Below, in pieces: positions 5,511 to 7,825 of a DNA stretch of 7,825 nt. This stretch comes from Gammaproteobacteria bacterium (lineage in GTDB: Bacteria; Pseudomonadota; Gammaproteobacteria; Chromatiales; Chromatiaceae), in assembly GCA_015231665.1 (NCBI GenBank), contig JADGBD010000063.1, positions 1,359 to 9,183 on the forward strand, given 5' to 3'. A program made the position numbers and the translations under genes. Under the pieces are notes generated by a model that ran no database searches, was not told the DNA's origin, and was given only the letters and a program-made list of their open reading frames with translations. Positions within the stretch are counted from its first letter, which is position 1. Every line of letters starts with the position of its first letter.

Positions 5511-6812
5511 TTAGCGGCGGCCACCGCCACCCGAGCGAGAGCCACCATAACTGGTGCTGCCGCGACTGGAGGCACCGCGCTGGCTGGCGGCGCGATCAAA
5601 GCTGGCATTCTGCCGACTATAGGCACTGTTAGCGTAACTCGACTGCGGTCGACTCGCGCTGCTGGATGTGGGACGGCTGCTGCTCGCCTTGCTGGAGGTC
5701 GGCTGGGTGCTGGGCCTGTTGGCGCTAGCCGCCTTGTTTGCCGAACCGTCCCCGGTACGCTTGGCCGGCTGGGTGGCAGCCCGGTTACCTGTGCCGGCGC
5801 GGTCACCCGTGGCAGGCTCACCGGCACGATTGGCCGGCAGGGTGGTTGCGCGATTACCCGCACCCGTCCTGTTGCCTGCCTGGCCAGGATCGTAGCCGCG
5901 GGCCAGGTCGTTATTCACCCCGCCCTGGGTGCGCTGCTGGTCGAATTTCTGTGCCGTGGTGTTATCGGCATAGCGCACGCCCTTGCGATTGGCCGTATTG
6001 TGGTTCCACTGGTTGAAATTGTTTTGGTTTACGTTGATGTTGGTGTTGCGGTTGATGTCTATATCGCCGTAGTGGCCAACATGACCGTTATTCCAGTCAC
6101 AGTCTCCCCAGATGGCGGCACCAAATGCCATGCCGACACCAAAGGAGATGAGATTGGAGCCGGCGTAGCTGGGCGGATACCAGTAAGAGGGCGGATAGGA
6201 ATAAATCGGATAGGCAGTGCTGGTGGGCGCCCAGTAACTGCCATAGACCACGGTGGGGCTGTAGGAGGGCACATAGATGACCTCGGTAGTCGGCTGCACC
6301 TTGATCACCTGTTGTTCCACCACGATTTTTTGCTGCTCAGTGGTCTTCAGATTGCCCGCCTCATAGGCGGCCTTGCGCAGCTTTTGCACCACCGCCATGA
6401 CCTCGGCCTGCTGGGCCAACATGGCGTCGCCCAGGTCCTGGGTCCAGTCCAGGTTTTCGTTCATCCGCTTGAGCACGTCGGCAAAGTGCAGCAGGGACTT
6501 GACGCTGGGGTCCCAGTCCGTGTCCTTGATCGCCTTTTCCAACTCTTCACCCTTGAGCTTGGGATTTTTTTCCTGCCAGCGGGCCGCCTGCACTATCTGC
6601 AGAGGATAGGTTGCCGCCATGAGCACCTGGGCTACCACCGAATCCGGGTAGAGGGCTATGGGCGCGACCAACTCTTTGAGCTGGTCTTCGGTAAAAATCT
6701 TGCTCTCGGGGGCAGCTACCGCCTCGGCAGCGGGCTTTTCCTCGGCGATGCCGAAGGAAGTCGTGCAGACCAGCAGCAGCGGCAGCAACAGCCAGATCAA
6801 TTTAGGGTTCAT
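5511..6812 (-). CDS. DUF3300 family exported protein with low-complexity tail
   Basis: A 433-residue exported protein of the DUF3300 family, function unknown. The signal peptide is about 1-23 (hydrophobic LIWLLLPLLLV, cut after GIA); LLVC is a poor lipobox, so a lipoprotein is unlikely. The DUF3300 core spans about 38-225: QLKELVAPIALYPDSVVAQV (44-63), ATYPLQIVQAARW (67-79), DTDWDPSVKSLLHF (97-110), MNENLDWTQDLGDAMLAQQ (117-135), and EVIYVPSYSPTVVYG (177-191) before a Tyr/Pro-rich stretch. A glycine-rich membrane-like piece (222-236) and an Asn-rich segment (DINRNTNINVNQNNF, 252-266) follow. The last 160 residues are disordered: repeats with GNR/ANR and TQP, then Ser/Ala/Arg-rich sequence ending in GGSRSGGGGRR. 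The tail is basic and could touch nucleic acid, peptidoglycan or acidic polymers; that is inference. An AAGG Shine-Dalgarno lies about 10 bases before the ATG. Confidence 0.92.
   Translation of the reverse strand: MNPKLIWLLLPLLLVCTTSFGIAEEKPAAEAVAAPESKIFTEDQLKELVAPIALYPDSVVAQVLMAATYPLQIVQAARWQEKNPKLKGEELEKAIKDTDWDPSVKSLLHFADVLKRMNENLDWTQDLGDAMLAQQAEVMAVVQKLRKAAYEAGNLKTTEQQKIVVEQQVIKVQPTTEVIYVPSYSPTVVYGSYWAPTSTAYPIYSYPPSYWYPPSYAGSNLISFGVGMAFGAAIWGDCDWNNGHVGHYGDIDINRNTNINVNQNNFNQWNHNTANRKGVRYADNTTAQKFDQQRTQGGVNNDLARGYDPGQAGNRTGAGNRATTLPANRAGEPATGDRAGTGNRAATQPAKRTGDGSANKAASANRPSTQPTSSKASSSRPTSSSASRPQSSYANSAYSRQNASFDRAASQRGASSRGSTSYGGSRSGGGGRR
5735..5900 (-). repeat. Imperfect tandem repeats in DUF3300 tail
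   Basis: This DNA encodes residues about 305-359, with repeated units such as GNRTGAGNRATTLPANRAG and GDRAGTGNRAATQPAKRTG. The two copies share spacing and codon patterns (GTAACCGG/GCGCGGT-type stretches), consistent with duplication within the gene. Copy number may vary between strains. Confidence 0.6.
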
Positions 6813-6854
6813 AAGCTGAATACCTTATTGAGATTGGAAAAATGTTTGCGCCTG

Positions 6855-6882
6855 CCCCAAGCCCGAAGCAGAGCCCAAACCC
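6855..6882 (-). other. G-rich track, candidate G-quadruplex in DUF3300 leader
   Basis: On the transcribed strand four G-runs (GGG, GGG, GGG, GGGG) are separated by 3, 9 and 3 bases within the 103-base gap ahead of the DUF3300 start. The middle loop is longer than the usual limit of 7, so folding is uncertain. If it forms in the mRNA it could affect translation of the DUF3300 gene. Otherwise the gap shows no clear promoter or terminator. Confidence 0.25.
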
Positions 6883-6915
6883 GGCACAAGCGCATCAGCC
6901 ATGATCAAGCGGCGC

Positions 6916-7227
6916 TCACTTACCCGACATGCAGGCGTCATAAACCTGCTTGTACACCTGGTCCTTGTTAGTGTTTTGGCGGACGCCGCCGACCAGTCCG
7001 CCAAGAGCGGCGCCTTTACCGGCGGCACTGCTGCTATCCCCGACGATGGCGCCAAAGGCCGCACCGCGAACAGCACCACGGGCCACACCGCCGCCGGAGC
7101 CACCCGCGTCCCTGGCTGCCCTATCGGCCTGAGCCGCACAATCCGCCGCAGAGGCAGCCAACAGTGGCTGACTCAGCAGGGCCAGGACAAACACAACAGC
7201 AACCGAAAAGAGAATCTGACTACGCAT
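6916..7227 (-). CDS. Small exported glycine-zipper protein
   Basis: A 103-residue exported protein. The signal peptide is about 1-27 (hydrophobic ILFSVAVVFVLALL, cut near LLAASA). The mature part begins with ADCAAQADRAARDAGGSGGG and continues in a glycine-zipper region of about 42-81 (GAVRGAAFGAIVG, then GKGAALGGLVGGV) with small residues every fourth position, which favours close helix packing in a membrane. Cys30 and Cys99 flank the zipper, and the end (YKQVYDACMSGK) resembles the Tyr-x-x-Cys-Met close of YMGG/glycine-zipper outer-membrane proteins. The frame is open to 7272, but the ATG at 7225-7227 gives the signal peptide; the Shine-Dalgarno is weak (GGTG). It begins 22 bases after the upstream stop, so it is probably co-transcribed. 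Its role may be structural in the envelope; no enzyme motif is seen. Confidence 0.82.
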   Translation of the reverse strand: MRSQILFSVAVVFVLALLSQPLLAASAADCAAQADRAARDAGGSGGGVARGAVRGAAFGAIVGDSSSAAGKGAALGGLVGGVRQNTNKDQVYKQVYDACMSGK

Positions 7228-7249
7228 GATCTGTACACCAGAGTAAAAG

Positions 7250-7825
7250 TTATTTGCCGGCTTCGATGTCAATGACCAATCCCTCGGATAGGGTCACCAC
7301 AACCGTATCGCCAATCTTGAGGCCCGCAAGCACCTTGGGTTCGTGCGCCTTGACCTTGATCGTGCCACCTTGGGGCCCCATCAGCACCACCGTCTGCGAC
7401 TTGTTGTCTATGGCCTCGATGGTGGTGATGACATTGAGCACACCCATGCCAGCAAAACCGGGAGCCTCAGTCGCATCCGCCTTGACCGCCACGCCTTCCA
7501 GCGAGCCGGGATTTTTCAGTTCCTCAGGGGTCGGCTTGCGCAATTGGTAGGCTATGGACATGTAATAGTTGATATGGATGCTGTCGCCCTTTTTGATTTC
7601 ATCCAGGCGCTTTACCTCCGCGGGCACCTTGAGGCTGAAGATTTCCCCATCCGCATTCTTGACCTTGAGCACACGCTTGGTCAGATCGACATCCTCAACC
7701 ACAACCGAGGCACGGACCACCTGAACATCCTCACGGGTCTTGCTTGCCAAATCCACCGTGCTGTCACTCAGCACCATAGGCTTGGGCAAGGGCGACTCGG
7801 CCTGCACAGCAAAGGCCGGAAGAGC
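7250..7825 (-). CDS. Exported two-lobed protein, 5' end beyond window
   Basis: A coding region cut by the right edge; 191 codons plus the stop are visible. The frame reads on from 7825 without a stop, and its first residues (ALPAFAVQA, then ESPLPKP) look like the end of a signal peptide, so the GTG at 7805-7807 is an internal Val codon, not the start. The mature part has two similar lobes: one from VVRASVVVEDVDLTKRVLKV to IKKGDSIHINYY, the other from NVITTIEAIDNKSQTVVL to AGLKIGDTVVVTL. Each has a [IV]-x-x-[IV]-D turn followed later by a Lys-x-Gly-Asp turn, as in the protein at 2198-2803, with which it shares length and layout. A beta-barrel pair in the periplasm is inferred. Only weak sequence identity is apparent, so the duplication is old. 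It heads the visible part of the gene run. Confidence 0.8.
   Translation of the reverse strand, partial: ALPAFAVQAESPLPKPMVLSDSTVDLASKTREDVQVVRASVVVEDVDLTKRVLKVKNADGEIFSLKVPAEVKRLDEIKKGDSIHINYYMSIAYQLRKPTPEELKNPGSLEGVAVKADATEAPGFAGMGVLNVITTIEAIDNKSQTVVLMGPQGGTIKVKAHEPKVLAGLKIGDTVVVTLSEGLVIDIEAGK

Noticed and set aside
5502..6971. 489-codon open frame on the plus strand opposite DUF3300 and the glycine-zipper gene
   Set aside because: It mirrors the codons of well-recognised minus-strand genes in GC-rich, repetitive DNA and crosses two of them. The product has no recognisable domain.
7805..7807. GTG as the start codon of the right-edge gene
   Set aside because: The frame continues to the window end, and the residues before it complete a signal peptide, so the true start is outside the window.

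Overview
The window holds ten clear protein genes, all on the minus strand, so transcription runs from the right edge to the left. High GC, tightly packed genes with Shine-Dalgarno sites, and very close matches to the enterobacterial YiaV/YiaW pair suggest a gammaproteobacterial chromosome. No tRNA, rRNA, CRISPR array, intact insertion sequence or phage gene is visible, and no stretch of more than about 275 bases lacks a good gene.

In transcription order the genes are: a two-lobed exported protein cut by the right edge (7250-7825); a small exported glycine-zipper protein (6916-7227); a DUF3300 exported protein with a long low-complexity tail (5511-6812); a DUF2950 exported protein (4563-5468); a possible 35-residue microprotein (4378-4485); a small exported protein with an Ala/Pro linker and a Cys pair (3962-4324); and a cytoplasmic metallo-beta-lactamase-fold hydrolase (3078-3905). 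A 274-base gap follows. Then come a second two-lobed exported protein (2198-2803), an OmpA-type peptidoglycan-binding protein with a calcium-type TSP3 motif (1472-2098), and the inner-membrane pair YiaW (DUF3302, 1025-1411) and YiaV (HlyD/EmrA-type membrane fusion protein, 72-1019).

The theme is the cell envelope. Seven of the ten products carry or end a signal peptide, two are inner-membrane proteins, and only the hydrolase looks cytoplasmic. Short gaps (5 to about 100 bases) and one shared strand suggest one or two long transcripts, with the gap at 2804-3077 the most likely place for a break or internal promoter. DUF3300 beside DUF2950 is a recurring bacterial pairing of unknown function. 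Finding it next to a glycine-zipper protein, an OmpA-like anchor and YiaWV, and between two members of one unfamiliar two-lobed family, is the most interesting point. It may be an uncharacterised envelope assembly or maintenance module. That role is inference from context; none of the central proteins has a reaction that can be read from the sequence.
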